A stretch of 64,000 nucleotides of DNA, taken from positions 6,087 through 70,086 of the forward strand of contig QLIY01000386.1 in the NCBI GenBank assembly GCA_003260075.1, in the 5' to 3' direction. The position numbers and the translations under genes are program-made. Source of the stretch: Phallusia mammillata. Lineage: Eukaryota > Chordata > Ascidiacea > Phlebobranchia > Ascidiidae. The notes beneath the pieces are model-generated. The model was not told the origin of the DNA. It did no database searches and worked only from the letters and a program-made list of their open reading frames with translations. Shown here piece after piece: positions 34,789 through 46,600 of this stretch. Every line of letters begins with the position of its first letter. Position 1 is the stretch's first letter.

Positions 34789-35811
34789 ATGGAAAACGGA
34801 ACTTTTGGTGAAACACTACATGAAGCTGAAGACAATTCCGATTATTATGGGTATATTGTTGGATCTATCGTCATTTGTTCTCTCCTATTGACAGCTGTAG
34901 TCTATATTGTTGCCTCTTTAAGTGTTTATGAATATAAAGTCAAACTCAAAAACAAGGAAAGTTTGCGCCTGACAAGATCAAGAGGGCAGTCCAGATATGT
35001 AAAAGACGCTTTGGCAGACTGGATGAGAAAACTGTGCTTAATTGGAAGTGTTTTGCTGGTTCTTCGCTTGATTTGTGAACTATTTGAGATCACATTCGGT
35101 CAAAATGTCGCTGCAGCATGTGCAGTTATTCGACCATTCAAGGCAGTTCTTCATTCGGGGGTCATAACCTGCGTGTACCTCGTACTTTGGGTGAGACAGC
35201 GAAAGTTTTATAAGTTGCCTGTAATGGAACATTTGGTAAACAAATTTATCCGCTTCCTTAGTTGGTCAATTATAGTTATTATGGTCACCGCTGATGTCGT
35301 TACAATTTTGCTTTACATCGCAACAAGAAAGTACACAAGCTCAAGTCGTGGATGCATCGTAGACTGGAGCACAATATGGAATAAACTCCCAGGTCTTTTT
35401 CTTTTTTTGTCTACAGTGACGTTCCAGGTGATCTTGTTAGGGTTGTTAATATATCCTCTTTACATACACCACAAGGCTATGAAGGACATAACGAGCCCAC
35501 ATAAAAAGGAAATTATGCTGATTCGCCGGGTTACCATTGCAGCTATTGCTACAGTGGCCACTGACGGAATTTGTGGTTTATTATCAATAACCGTCCTGTC
35601 AAAAACGTTCAGTGCACTTCGTCCACTACTTTATGATTTTGACATGTTAATGTCTTTATTCTGCATAATAGTGTCTTTTGTTGATTGGCGTACACGGCTT
35701 TACCCTTGCATGACTGACACCCGGGAAGTAACTGGGACTGTAAAACGTGTGAACCTCATTCACCGATCGACGGAAACGGAAATCGTCACCGTTGATGAAA
35801 ATGTGGCGTAA
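34789..35811 (+). CDS. Orphan seven-transmembrane protein, 7TM-C
   Basis: This intronless gene encodes 340 residues and is a tandem paralogue of 7TM-B, alignable end to end almost without gaps. The N-terminal sequon is NGT. Seven hydrophobic helices match those of B. Cys111 and Cys189 (in GCIV) are the conserved extracellular pair. LWVRQRKFY at 133-141 ends TM3, TM5 ends YPLYIHHKAM, TM6 is preceded by LIRRVTIAA, and TM7 runs into SFVDWRTRLYP. The tail is short and ends with a TETEIVT stretch. The cytoplasmic loop after TM1 is Lys/Arg-rich (RLTRSRGQSRYVKD). The B/C pair most likely arose by local duplication. No function can be assigned from the sequence. Confidence 0.9.
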   Translation: MENGTFGETLHEAEDNSDYYGYIVGSIVICSLLLTAVVYIVASLSVYEYKVKLKNKESLRLTRSRGQSRYVKDALADWMRKLCLIGSVLLVLRLICELFEITFGQNVAAACAVIRPFKAVLHSGVITCVYLVLWVRQRKFYKLPVMEHLVNKFIRFLSWSIIVIMVTADVVTILLYIATRKYTSSSRGCIVDWSTIWNKLPGLFLFLSTVTFQVILLGLLIYPLYIHHKAMKDITSPHKKEIMLIRRVTIAAIATVATDGICGLLSITVLSKTFSALRPLLYDFDMLMSLFCIIVSFVDWRTRLYPCMTDTREVTGTVKRVNLIHRSTETEIVTVDENVA

Positions 35812-36321
35812 AACCTGATTAACATGTTCAAGAAAAAAAATTATCCCAAACCTAAAACTATTTGAGAGAACCAGGTTTGGATGTATAAATGTACAACAAA
35901 TGTTTTTAAATGACCTGAAGGTTTGGCAAGAAAACAACCAATTGTGTAAAAACACAACGTTGGGACTAACAAAATTGCTTTTTTATAGTCACTTTTTTGT
36001 TACACTCGCTGTAAATTTTATACAAATGTACTTAAAACTGATGTGTTTTATTTCCTCACATTGCACTCCATGAAAGGTGTAAAACAGTTGATTGGTCATG
36101 TGTTGTACATAATTGTTTAACACACACTAAAACTATATTTTTTGTTCGAAGTGGATGTCGCTAGTAGCAGTGAAAAACACTATTATTACACTTTTAGTCT
36201 AAAAAAGCAGACTGAAATAAGTGTACAAAAGGTATTATTTTTCTATGACTTTCCTAATCCATTTAAACAAGTGCCTTGATATAAAAACCATTTAATTGAA
36301 AAAAATGAATCATGCAATGTG
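35812..36321. other. Convergent 3' region, 7TM-C and METTL4
   Basis: The 3' ends of 7TM-C (plus) and METTL4 (minus) converge here. A minus-strand AATAAA (plus-strand TTTATT near 36047) could serve METTL4. No further gene was seen. Confidence 0.5.
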
Positions 36322-37479
36322 TCATTTGAACAAACTTGTGTCTTGCAGCTTAAGAACATTATTACCCCAGCTCGTCCAGTTAGATGTCAAGTTTCGAGCA
36401 AACATTTCCAAATATTGCGGATTTTCTTGACATGCCAAGTCTTCTAGCCACCTGTATATAGGTGGTTTATGCGAATGAATTTTACATGGAATACTGCAAA
36501 AATACTCCTCTTTAAAGTGTTTACATGACAGTATTGAATTGGATGTACTACTTAAGTACTCCCCAATAATTATCATCTCATAAGGTTTCTTATGTAAACT
36601 TTCTAAAGGATAAATCAGTTCACCCATTGATGTTACTTTTAGCCAAAACCATTTTCCCAACGTCTTGACATTCCAATGAGAAAATAATTCCTCAGTAACA
36701 AATCTAATCACTGAAATTTTGTTGGTAACCCAAACTGCTACAATTCCATGGTCGCGAGTCATTGCTGGAACAGGCAAGTTTTTAATTTGCTCAAAATCAA
36801 GCCATTCATACTTTGAGCCTCGCTTTACAGACTTGTTTCTCCAAGGGGGGTCCATTAGTACACATGAAAACTTCATCTTGTTCGTTTTACAGTCATCCAA
36901 CAATAGAAACAATTCTTTAACATCGGATTCGATAAACCTGCAGTTTGCAGGTATAAGTACCTGTTGATTTTCATGTTTAGTTAGCAACGCAAATGGGCTT
37001 TTATTTGAAATGACACATTTATTCATTCTGTCAAGAGGAAAATGTGTTCCTTTCTGTAACAAATTTAGTTCCTTTTTAAATTGTCCTGATTTTCTAAAGC
37101 CAAAATGATCGTTTGCAACATGTCTTAATGCATCATAAGATGCCTGGAGCCTGACTTTAATCTTTTCATGGAGTTCAATCGCCAATGTTTCCTCAATTGT
37201 AAATGGGCACTTGCGTTTTCTTTTATGTCTTTTTCTCACAGGTTTTCTCTGGGATGAATCAGGTGCATCTTCGTCTCTTACTGCTGTTTTTATGTATGGA
37301 TTCTCGAGTAAAAATAGTGTGTGTTGAAAACCAAAAGATTGAAACTCTTCTTGAGCAGAAATTTTCGTTTTTTGATAAACATGTCTTACATATTCATAAT
37401 GGTCAATACATATGCCACCACTACATTGAAACCCATATGCCATAGTGAACATATAACAGTTAATTTTCAATCCAAACAA
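36322..37479 (-). CDS. METTL4: METTL4, MT-A70 family N6-adenine methyltransferase
   Basis: METTL4 is an S-adenosylmethionine-dependent N6-adenine methyltransferase. The family is reported to methylate U2 snRNA m6Am and, with debate, DNA 6mA. The frame is intronless and encodes 385 residues. The catalytic motif DPPW is present in FSCVLMDPPWRNKSVKRG (about residue 210), followed by the METTL4-type motifs VWVTNKISVIRFVTEELF, HKKPYE, CKIHSHKPP and the C-terminal FARNLTSNWTSWGNNVLK. The basic stretch KRHKRKRKCP (about 83-92) is a likely nuclear localisation signal. Family proteins are about 470 residues in human, so this one is compact in its N-terminal half. The in-frame Met at 37443 aligns better with the vertebrate N-terminus and may be the true start. 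Neighbours are 7TM-C and 7TM-D, with no functional link evident. Confidence 0.95.
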   Translation of the reverse strand: MFGLKINCYMFTMAYGFQCSGGICIDHYEYVRHVYQKTKISAQEEFQSFGFQHTLFLLENPYIKTAVRDEDAPDSSQRKPVRKRHKRKRKCPFTIEETLAIELHEKIKVRLQASYDALRHVANDHFGFRKSGQFKKELNLLQKGTHFPLDRMNKCVISNKSPFALLTKHENQQVLIPANCRFIESDVKELFLLLDDCKTNKMKFSCVLMDPPWRNKSVKRGSKYEWLDFEQIKNLPVPAMTRDHGIVAVWVTNKISVIRFVTEELFSHWNVKTLGKWFWLKVTSMGELIYPLESLHKKPYEMIIIGEYLSSTSNSILSCKHFKEEYFCSIPCKIHSHKPPIYRWLEDLACQENPQYLEMFARNLTSNWTSWGNNVLKLQDTSLFK

Positions 37480-38299
37480 TATTCCATTAGCAGTTGGAAC
37501 TCAGAGGAAACAATAATATAAAATGTACCCATTTAGGGAAACTACCGCGATTAAATGGAAAAAAAACCTCATGAGGGGTAGCATTTTTTACGTAACTAGC
37601 TTCACATCCACGGTTCCACACCAAAAGAAATCTCGTTTATACTGTTTTTTTTAAACATTTTTCTTCTTTAATTATTCAAGTTCAAATAATGGATGTTTTA
37701 GAAAAATATTTTATGACAGCAAATCCCTTGTCACAATGAACTTATCGGTTGAAAGAGAAACAATTTTATTTGCATATTTTGAGAAACGTAAAAACATCTA
37801 GAAAAAAGAAATTCATTAAAAAAAATCAATGAAACCCGCTTAAGTCCTGCTACTACTTTAAAAATCGTATATTGGTCGCATGACCATGGTATAGCTAAAT
37901 AATATTTCACAATAACATACTATACACAATGCGTTACACAAAAAATGTAATTCATCCAATCCAAATAGCGACTGCATCGGTATTTGGTCTATAATACATA
38001 TTTCAAAATTAAAATAATGCGCGACTTGAAACAGTAATTCAAATCAAACTTTCTACACAGGATAGCAAAACAAATGGATTCTTTTGTAAGAGGATAGCCA
38101 TAAGCAATTCTATAGTAGATGATAAAACTGTATGCAACGGTACATACAAAGTAAAAAGCCAGATAAATACAGGTTTAAAAACTTCAGAACTATATGTTAA
38201 GTCACGAAGATGTTTTTTTGTTCTCCCATGTTGTTTAGAATTAAACCGTGTTCATGCAACAGTAAAAAAAATCTTCGACATAACCTATAGTAAATAGTT
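37480..38299. other. Intergenic between METTL4 and 7TM-D
   Basis: This AT-rich spacer should contain the METTL4 promoter and the 3' end of 7TM-D. No further gene, RNA or repeat was recognised. Confidence 0.5.
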
Positions 38300-39391
38300 T
38301 TAGTTTGCGGTACTCCATACACTTACACGCCCTGTAAATGATTGTCCCCTAGTACTTATCATTCTGATAGGTTTAAAGAGGAACGGTAATAGCCGACATC
38401 TACAGTCGGTGAAAGACAACATAACAAATATGAATCCAAGTATAAGTTCTGTCTCCCAAATGACCATTCGCAAAAAGATAGACTGATTAGAAAGATGGTT
38501 GTTAAGAACTGTTACAATTACAAAAACGCCGATGCAAAGGCAGTCTGCTATCAGGATTCTTCGAATAATTATTATCAAGTTGTTGGTCTTAATGTCGCGG
38601 CTATGCAAAGTGTTTCGATGATGTTTTATGAGGGGATACAACAGCAAAGACAGAAACAAAACACGATAAATGATTATGAGTGCCAGAGTTATGCCGAGAA
38701 GCAATATATCCCATTTCTGATTAAAAATATGGATGGCATTCACAACACATATTCCGTCTGCAGGGCTTCGGTGTGCCCCACCGCCAACGATGAAAACCAC
38801 TAGAGTCAGTAGAGTAGCAACAATCATTGTGGCGTAGAAAAGCCAACTGACAATCCCGGTAATAGTAGATGAAAGTTGTCGCATCGCTGGGTGCATATAG
38901 AATATCTTTTGGCGAAGCCACAAAATTGAATTCAGCAAAATTTCATTAAACGAACGCAACGCGTGATGTGACTTTGCAAAACGAACGCAAAACAACATAT
39001 CAGCATGAAAAAAATACGCGGTGATTCCTGATAATCCAAACAACGTCATGATCAACGTAAACACGGCGGTTGCAAGACAGAGCCATCTCAAAAACCTTCC
39101 GAACTTCTCTGTTTGCCGACTGCCACCAACACCACCACGTTTCGTATTCGTCTGTTTCGCTAAGCTTAGATTTTCTGTCAAATTCATGTAATAACACAAC
39201 GCAGTTGCAAGGTATAATGCCGAGAGTGCTAAAAACGCTGAAGCGACAAGAAGTGGTATTTCTAAATTCCGTTCTGTTTCTGATATATTCATCGTTGAAT
39301 TGACGAAATATGTTTGTAACTGAGGTGTATTCTCCGCTGCAGTATATGGATGTTGCCTAGAAACATTTTTCAACATTTGCATCTTTTCCAT
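38300..39391 (-). CDS. Orphan seven-transmembrane protein, 7TM-D
   Basis: This intronless gene encodes 363 residues and is the most diverged member of the local family. The N-terminus is longer (about 43 residues) with sequons NVS, NST and NIS. Hydrophobic segments lie at about 45-68, 101-124, 135-158, 178-202, 224-250, 270-294 and 300-322. Cys135 at the TM3 start and Cys215 in the second outer loop match the GPCR disulphide pair. TM3 ends LWLRQKIFY (157-165), TM5 ends YPLIKHHRN, TM6 starts after IIIIRRILIAD, and TM7 is followed by SFTDCRCRLLP, so the usual Trp of DWR is Cys. The tail is short and basic. A second Met at residue 4 is an alternative start. The role is unknown. Confidence 0.86.
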   Translation of the reverse strand: MEKMQMLKNVSRQHPYTAAENTPQLQTYFVNSTMNISETERNLEIPLLVASAFLALSALYLATALCYYMNLTENLSLAKQTNTKRGGVGGSRQTEKFGRFLRWLCLATAVFTLIMTLFGLSGITAYFFHADMLFCVRFAKSHHALRSFNEILLNSILWLRQKIFYMHPAMRQLSSTITGIVSWLFYATMIVATLLTLVVFIVGGGAHRSPADGICVVNAIHIFNQKWDILLLGITLALIIIYRVLFLSLLLYPLIKHHRNTLHSRDIKTNNLIIIIRRILIADCLCIGVFVIVTVLNNHLSNQSIFLRMVIWETELILGFIFVMLSFTDCRCRLLPFLFKPIRMISTRGQSFTGRVSVWSTAN

Positions 39392-40658
39392 AAGCCCGTT
39401 TCAGCTTTGTCAATTCACCTCTATTTTTGCTACACTCTTTACTGAAAATCCTAACAAACAGAAATTGTCGCAACCGTTGCACAAGAGGCGACTGTTCATC
39501 AGCGTTTGAGCAGATTGGTATTAGGAACATGCGTCCCAGACTGTTTGTCGCAAGGTGACGAAGCGAAAATGCGTGATGTTCGAGGAACGATTGCATGGCG
39601 GAAAAAAACTGTTTTGGTTCCGAACCGAGAATTAAATGACAAGTCATCACTGACTGTTGGCACGTAACCCCGGAAAGTGGAAAAGCGGACTAAAATGCAC
39701 TTTGCGATTGTCAATTTTCCAAAGGGTGTTTTGGCTGCACGGACATTTTGCCTCTATTTAATTACAACTTTTATACAATTTCGAGTTTTGCGACGCGACT
39801 TGTGTTTGCTTTATCCATTAACGTAAACCTAAAAACAAGTAGACCCTTTTTGGAAACGAAGTTTACAACACAAGAACGTTGCTTGTCAAAATGAATTATG
39901 TTTGTAAAGATCAGACTGAGTCACGTCACGTTACTTTGTAGCATCATTTTGCACATCGAACGGTTCAACACACCTTTCTTCATGAATGAATTAATCAGCG
40001 CAGCATATCCGTATTTAGCGTTTCTGAGAATTCTGTTAAGAAAATGGGCCTCATTATGTGGCAGTACCCAGAATTTGTTCTCGCATTTTTTGTTCACATC
40101 TAATTAGCAACATGACCGTCATGACGAAGCAAAATTCAAATCGTTTTTCACCAAAGTAAACATCATTTCCGGGGTCACGAGACTGCCATTAACAACCACA
40201 AAGACGAGTCGAAACATTAATTGGTTTCCTTGTTACATTGCAATATCTGCAGTATTCCGGTTGGTTTGATTTAAACACTGCAAGGATGGTAAAACTACGT
40301 TGTTAAACAGTAGCTACACAGTTTCAGTGTAGATTTTATATGAAACATAAATTTTCTAATGAAAACTAGTGAGTTAAGTTTTCGATTTATTACGTACGAA
40401 AATGACACCCACAACTAAAATGGCGCTGGTTAGTCAAGCAGAGAACAAAGTTTTCAAAAGCAAAGAAAAAATCAAATAATACTGTGTCCCAACAAGAAAA
40501 TGGGCCCCAAACACAAAGATGAAAAGAAAAGTCATCACCCAAACATATATCTAATTGAAAATCATGATGTATAAATCATAAGCAGTCTTGGTGATGTATA
40601 AATCATAAGCAGTCTAAGTTTTTTTTTGCTTGAGAAAGCTTGTGACAGCAAACGGTCT
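39392..40658. other. Intergenic between 7TM-D and ZNF277 3' end
   Basis: This interval holds the upstream region of 7TM-D (minus) and the 3' flank of ZNF277 (minus). A minus-strand AATAAA at 40386-40391 lies about 270 nt past the ZNF277 stop. No other gene was recognised. Confidence 0.5.
40386..40391 (-). terminator. Candidate ZNF277 polyadenylation signal
   Basis: AATAAA on the minus strand lies downstream of the last ZNF277 exon. It is the nearest canonical signal I noticed. Confidence 0.4.
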
Positions 40659-43600
40659 TCAGGGCACTTCGAAATATCCAGTAACTACAAGATCGGTTAA
40701 AACACTGTCGTTGACAATAGCACGACAATCCATCCCGTCCTCGCCAATGACAAACGTGTCCTCCGGTTCGAATAAACCGTCCTTATCTTCGAGCTGACAG
40801 AGAAGTGAGTCATTTTCGTACGTAGGAAAATAATACCTAAAAAGCAAACTCATGGCGTAAATCAAATTTGTGCTTATTTTGCCGAATTGAAAAAATACAC
40901 GTACTGCGGTTGGTTCCACTGAGTCGATGATTTAATATTGCCCGAAACGTTTTTGGCGACTTCGGAAGGTTCCGTTTTTAACATAGACAATTCTATGTGA
41001 ACCAAACGTCGAATAAAGTTGATCATTTTTACTTGTTGGTAAAAACTCATCTGCATATCACGCCTGATTGACACAAAGTCAAAATCGTGTTCGTCCTAAA
41101 AACATGTTTGCGGCAATTGGTTATTCTTAAAACTACAAGATTAGCGTTATTTGTAAAACTACACCATACAAGTGTTTGTTTCAATTCGTGTGAATATTAA
41201 TTGAAAATAACACAACCGACCTTCATATGATTGTAAACATTTTCCGCTTGGTCAAATGACGACTCGCAGAAGAAACAAACGGAATTTTGACTTTCCTCGT
41301 TCCAACCTGACCAGTCTCTGCAACATTAGAAATTATATCAACACCAATTATACTTAAATCGATCCAGAAAATCTGCCGATCCAGAAAAGTTTGCACTTCA
41401 GTTTATACAATAGGGTAGTTTTTAAAAAATACCACAAGACGATTCTTCCAAGCACGATAACATAATTGGTGGTCGGCGTTGGGTTTCAACACGGGAATTT
41501 TAAATAGTTGTGGTTTGGCTTTGCTATCAATACATGCAGTGTTCGAAGTAGCTACAAAAATTAGTATCCTTTCATCTTAATCCAGCTCACTATCTAACTT
41601 CTACGGTAGCAGCAACATACTCATGGTCAAAAAGCAGCAAACTTTAGTGTTAGTGTGAGGGGTGGCTTAGCTCGTGTGAAGCATTCATTGTAAGCTACCT
41701 CTTACTGTGGCGTGGCAGACTTATCCTACGTGTGTTGTGACGTCAAGCAAGGTAGTTCGTGCAACCGCAGCGACGGCAGAAATGTTAGACGCGCACTCAT
41801 GAGTGGCATCGATGCAAGGTGAACCAGCGTGCGTGGATGTGAGAAGGTGCTGCTAGCAAACTCAACACACACTTTCTCCAAAAGCTACAGCTACTAACCA
41901 AATTAGGTCAAACCCAATAAACAGCATTTTTTTGGTTGTTTTCGTCGTATAAACACTAAGCAAAATCGAACAGTATAGAACGTGTTTGAGATAACTTTTT
42001 TTAGCTTGCGGTGTATCTTCTGCTATCGCCTTTGCAATCGCCTTTGTTGTTTAATAACACCGACAGCCGAATTAGCCAATTTTTTTTAGCTCTACGGAAA
42101 ACTTTTCACCGGGTAAACCGAAAACTGCAACATAATTAGGTTTACGATTCGTAGCATTTTAGTATAATACTAAAACAGTCAACATGGATTGAAAACGAGA
42201 CGAACGGTATGTTCCATGAAACGTGTAAACATTTGAGTGTAGCGCAGGCACAAAACCTCTGTTGGTTCGCTGCGAAATGAGATACAAGGTAAGGTGAGAG
42301 CCCCAGCCGCATTTTTCACATTTTTCCTCAGAATTGAAAAAATGGCTGCAAGGTTTGTCTCAAAGCCGTAATTATGCGAGTGGCGCGGACGCACAACAAG
42401 ATTCGCCACGTTCCAGTCGCCTTCTGTATTTATGTGAAGTTGTACGGATTTAAATCGCAGCATTTGAACTGTAGTCCGGCGTTTGCACCGTAACTTAGAA
42501 TGCTTTGCACTACTTTCAGCAATTACATTTAGAAAAAAATCAAAGGTTAACTCGCGCGCATCGAAGGGTGAGAACGTGTTTTGCTTGTGGGTTCCCGTTT
42601 TTTAATGTATTCTGGCTAACCAAAGACACATAAACCAGGTGAATACACGCGTGTCGGTCCAAACGTTTCGCAGACCAGTCAAAAGTTTGTTGACATTATC
42701 AGTTTGTGTCCAATGTGAGGAATTTGAAAGCTTTAGTTTTCGAGTTATTTTGCTAATGCAACATGTTTTGTCGACAGTGAACGTGTAATAAACTTTACGA
42801 TTGTTAGCCCGTTCAACAGAATTTGCCAGTGAAAGATGTGATAAATTTTACGAAAGCATAAAATATTCTGATAAAAAAGGGTTCCAATTTTAAGGCATTC
42901 TCTGGATTTATCTCATACAGATATATTGACAACTTTTAGGGCAAAAATTATTCACTTGAATTTCGGTGAAGTTGGTGTGAAGGTAACAGGATTAGTGTCG
43001 TGCTGATAAGAACGTCCCGCCGATACGCTTTACTGCGCAAAAAGTGAGAAGCTGTTCGTACTTACTCAAGGGGAAAATGTGCGCTGTAATAAAAGAGAAT
43101 TCATGGAGAAGAGTGAGAGAGGAGGTGGAGGACGTATCACCTGCCTTAGCTCGTACGGCAGCACAGGTATAGTGAAAGAATGCGAATTTCAGATACCTTA
43201 CATGAAAAAGGTCCTTTAATGCGATAAAACTGACAACAAGTCAACACCAATTTAAAACACAGGATCATAGGTATCGACTAACCAAAAGTACAACCCATCG
43301 GAAATTTTTGACAAAAGAAGCATCAACTAAGTTTCAGATTTGAAGTTTACTTTACAGAACTGTAAAAGTTTGGCCACAAGGCTCAATTATCTTCAAAGAA
43401 ACGACTGATCCAAACTACAGCACAGCTAAGATACAGGGGTTCGGCAGATCACCAGATTAGCTTTAAAAATGTTCTTGAACGAAGAATGAAGAATGTTGTG
43501 AGCGGTTTTCGGAAAGAAACTTCGGTTGTCAAGTCGTACTGCCTAAGTCAGCTCGCAACGTAAGCAAGGAATTAGCAAGTCAATTCATGTGGAACCTGAT

Positions 43601-46600
43601 TTATTTGACGGAAATTTTTACACGGACAGTTTAAATCCGCATATTCACAAGACCAATCCTAATAACGAAGGTGCATTTATTGCTTTAAACGCTGGCATAG
43701 ATACTTTTTTGACATTATACTTGTAATATAGCTTAGGGCGAACAGGCGTGTCAATAGGTAGATTAATAACTTATCGTGCTGGTGGCCGGAACGTCGTGGA
43801 TTAATCTACAAACAGCTTCAATGATGGAACAAAGACGATCAGTTGAATAGGTATTTTGTTGTAATTTAAAAAAATATAGGCAGAGGGCCATAAGGACTGC
43901 GTTTTTCTGTTCATTACATTTTTATATGTTGGTTGAAATATCTAACACTATAAATTTTCTTTTATTTCATCAAACAAACTTATGCCTTAACGTATGTACG
44001 CATTATAAATATGTAAGCAAATGGGTAGTACCGCATACACCTCTGCGTAAAAAAATGTGAATAATACTTGTTAAGATGCGCAAAATAAAGATATTACCCA
44101 TTTAAAAACACTATAATTCCTAAAAATGAAACACCTGTACTGTTTTCTGTAGTCTTCGAATTGTGACAAAACAAAGAAGTCAAATAACATAAACCCTAAA
44201 CAACAGCGTTTTAATGCACTGCAAAGTCGTGAAAACGGCTCCTGTTGGTTTTAAATGCAATGTTTTTGTAATTAGATGCGGAAGCAATACGTACTAAGTG
44301 ATATTTTAAGTGGCGTGGAATTTTATCAAATGTATAACATGGTCAAAACACGACAACCGATCTGAACTTTGAACTAGATAATTTACTATTGACACTAACC
44401 GCTAATACCCCGATTGCAAGTTAACAACAGGTGAAAAAGACATTGTCTCCCAAGGGCGTGTAAATGTTGGTGTAATTTTGTTTTGTATTTTAAGGGAACA
44501 TAGTTGGGTAAGGTCGTTGGGCACGAATTAGCGAAAAACAAAGGAGCTTGACAGTCTCGGTACAAGTAAGAGAGCCTTGCCCCAGGCGAACGCATCCTTT
44601 GCGGGCGTCACGCTCATGGCTTACCGATTTGCACTGAAACAAAAGAACGTCGCTTGCGCTTAAAGCAATTATTAAAACTTTGCCCACAAAAATTTGCCCT
44701 TGCTGATTCGGTAAAGAGTAAATTATGCGAGAACGGAGATGCGGCTACGACGGCAGACATTGCTAAACTATCTTTGTGTAAAACGTGCTGAGCGAACAAC
44801 TCTTGTCACAAAGATGGCCTTCTGCAATTTCCAGCAACACACAGAGAGAATGACAAGTGCCGAGCAAACGTCACACACAAACAAATACGCCAAGTTGTGC
44901 GTCACAAACAGATAGTTTGCGATTCACGGTTTCCTGTCAGAGCGAAAGTCGCGATTGAGCCACTTCACCTTCTACAACTTTACTAAGTGACAGTTTACTG
45001 GTTGCTACGAGAAAGAGAGAGGTGAAACTCAGCCACTTTGTTCAAAAAACAAAAAAATACCGGACGTTTAAAAATGTTTTTATCAACTGGCTTGGAATTA
45101 TAATTATTGCATTAAGAGTGTGAAAATTAAGTATGGTCCACAAACGACTAGCGCTTGGCTATCTTGTAAAGATAATTAGTGTAGTAAAAGTTTCCTTCTC
45201 AAACTTTCCCAAACGACGCAACGGCAGACCTTCTCAAAAATCCATTATATCTGTTTTTACTGCTTATTATTGTATCTTATTTTGGGGGTATTTGCACCAA
45301 CTTGTTTTCATTCGTCACGTTAGATAGAGTTACCAAGCAATTAAATCAGGCGATGTCTCTGCATGTTGAAACGAGCACAGTGCACTGTCCAGCGCTGACA
45401 ACAACAAGCTGCACAGAGCACCGACAGGCACCACAAAAACATCTTGTCACCACAATATGTGTAATTTGAGGTGAATTCGGGGTGTTTCCCTGAGTGTGTA
45501 TGGGGTATATAAAGCGAATGTCCACGACTGGCCTGTTACTATTGGATCAGTTGCGAAGGGAAAGTTTGGAGTTGATCTGCGATAAAACAGCAACATTACC
45601 ACTGATTTCGCAGTGTTCCACCGCGATAGTCGAGTTAGACCGGATATGAAAATAAACGCCCTTAGCTACAGAACAATGTCGGACGAGATCGTGTGGCGTT
45701 TATCATTCGCCGAACAAACCAGCGGATTTCCAGTGCAACCAATTATAGTCAGTACATAAAAAAACTGTTTTGTTTCAAAGTGCCAGTAGGTATAACAATA
45801 TGCATTTTTGGATCATTTCAATTCTAGCGATAAGAACTTGCAAAGAAAATTCGCAACAAAAAGTCGCAAAATAAAGATATTAAATAAAAGCTAAAAACAT
45901 CTTTAACACGAAATTAACCAGTAAAATAAAATAAGCTTTCCAGTTTGATGCGTTTACAGCTTTTTCTCCGCAATAAATCAAACAAGGCTTCTGCTCGTTT
46001 TTGCGATCACGCACCACAAACGAAAAATTTCAACACACGTTTTAATGTTCAATTTGACTAACTTTAAGTTTGTGGTTCGGTGATGATTTCTAGATGACGA
46101 GTCGTAAAAACTTTGCCGACATGTACGAGGCATTTGTCTGAGAACCACAAGAACAACTTTTTAAAAAAAATTTTATCACGCCCCCCCCCCTGCCGACATG
46201 TACGAGGCATTTGTCTGAGAACCACAAGAACAACTTTTAAAAAAAAATTTAATCACGACTTGAGGATTCTATGCAAAGTTTTTATTTTTTAGCTTGTTCT
46301 GCACGACGACGATTTTTCGGGGCAGGGATTCGCTACTTGCAACGAAGATATAAGGTAAGGCCATTTATCATCACAAATTCAATTAATCATTACTTTTAAG
46401 AAACGGATAACAATAATAAACAAGATAATACGAGTGGCGCGGTGCAACGTTTTATTAACAGATAGAGAATTTTGAAAACTGTATTGCACAAAAGCGTTTG
46501 GTCAGCGAATAATTGCTGAACAAGACATGCTTTTAAGAATGATTTTTTCAAAGACAAAGCAACTATGCTGACACACGAATGTGTTCAAATAATGCGCAAT

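Noticed and set aside
42179..42463. 94-codon minus-strand frame in the ZNF277 intron
   Set aside because: It has no domain, splice or paralogue support; a frame this long is expected by chance in 64 kb.
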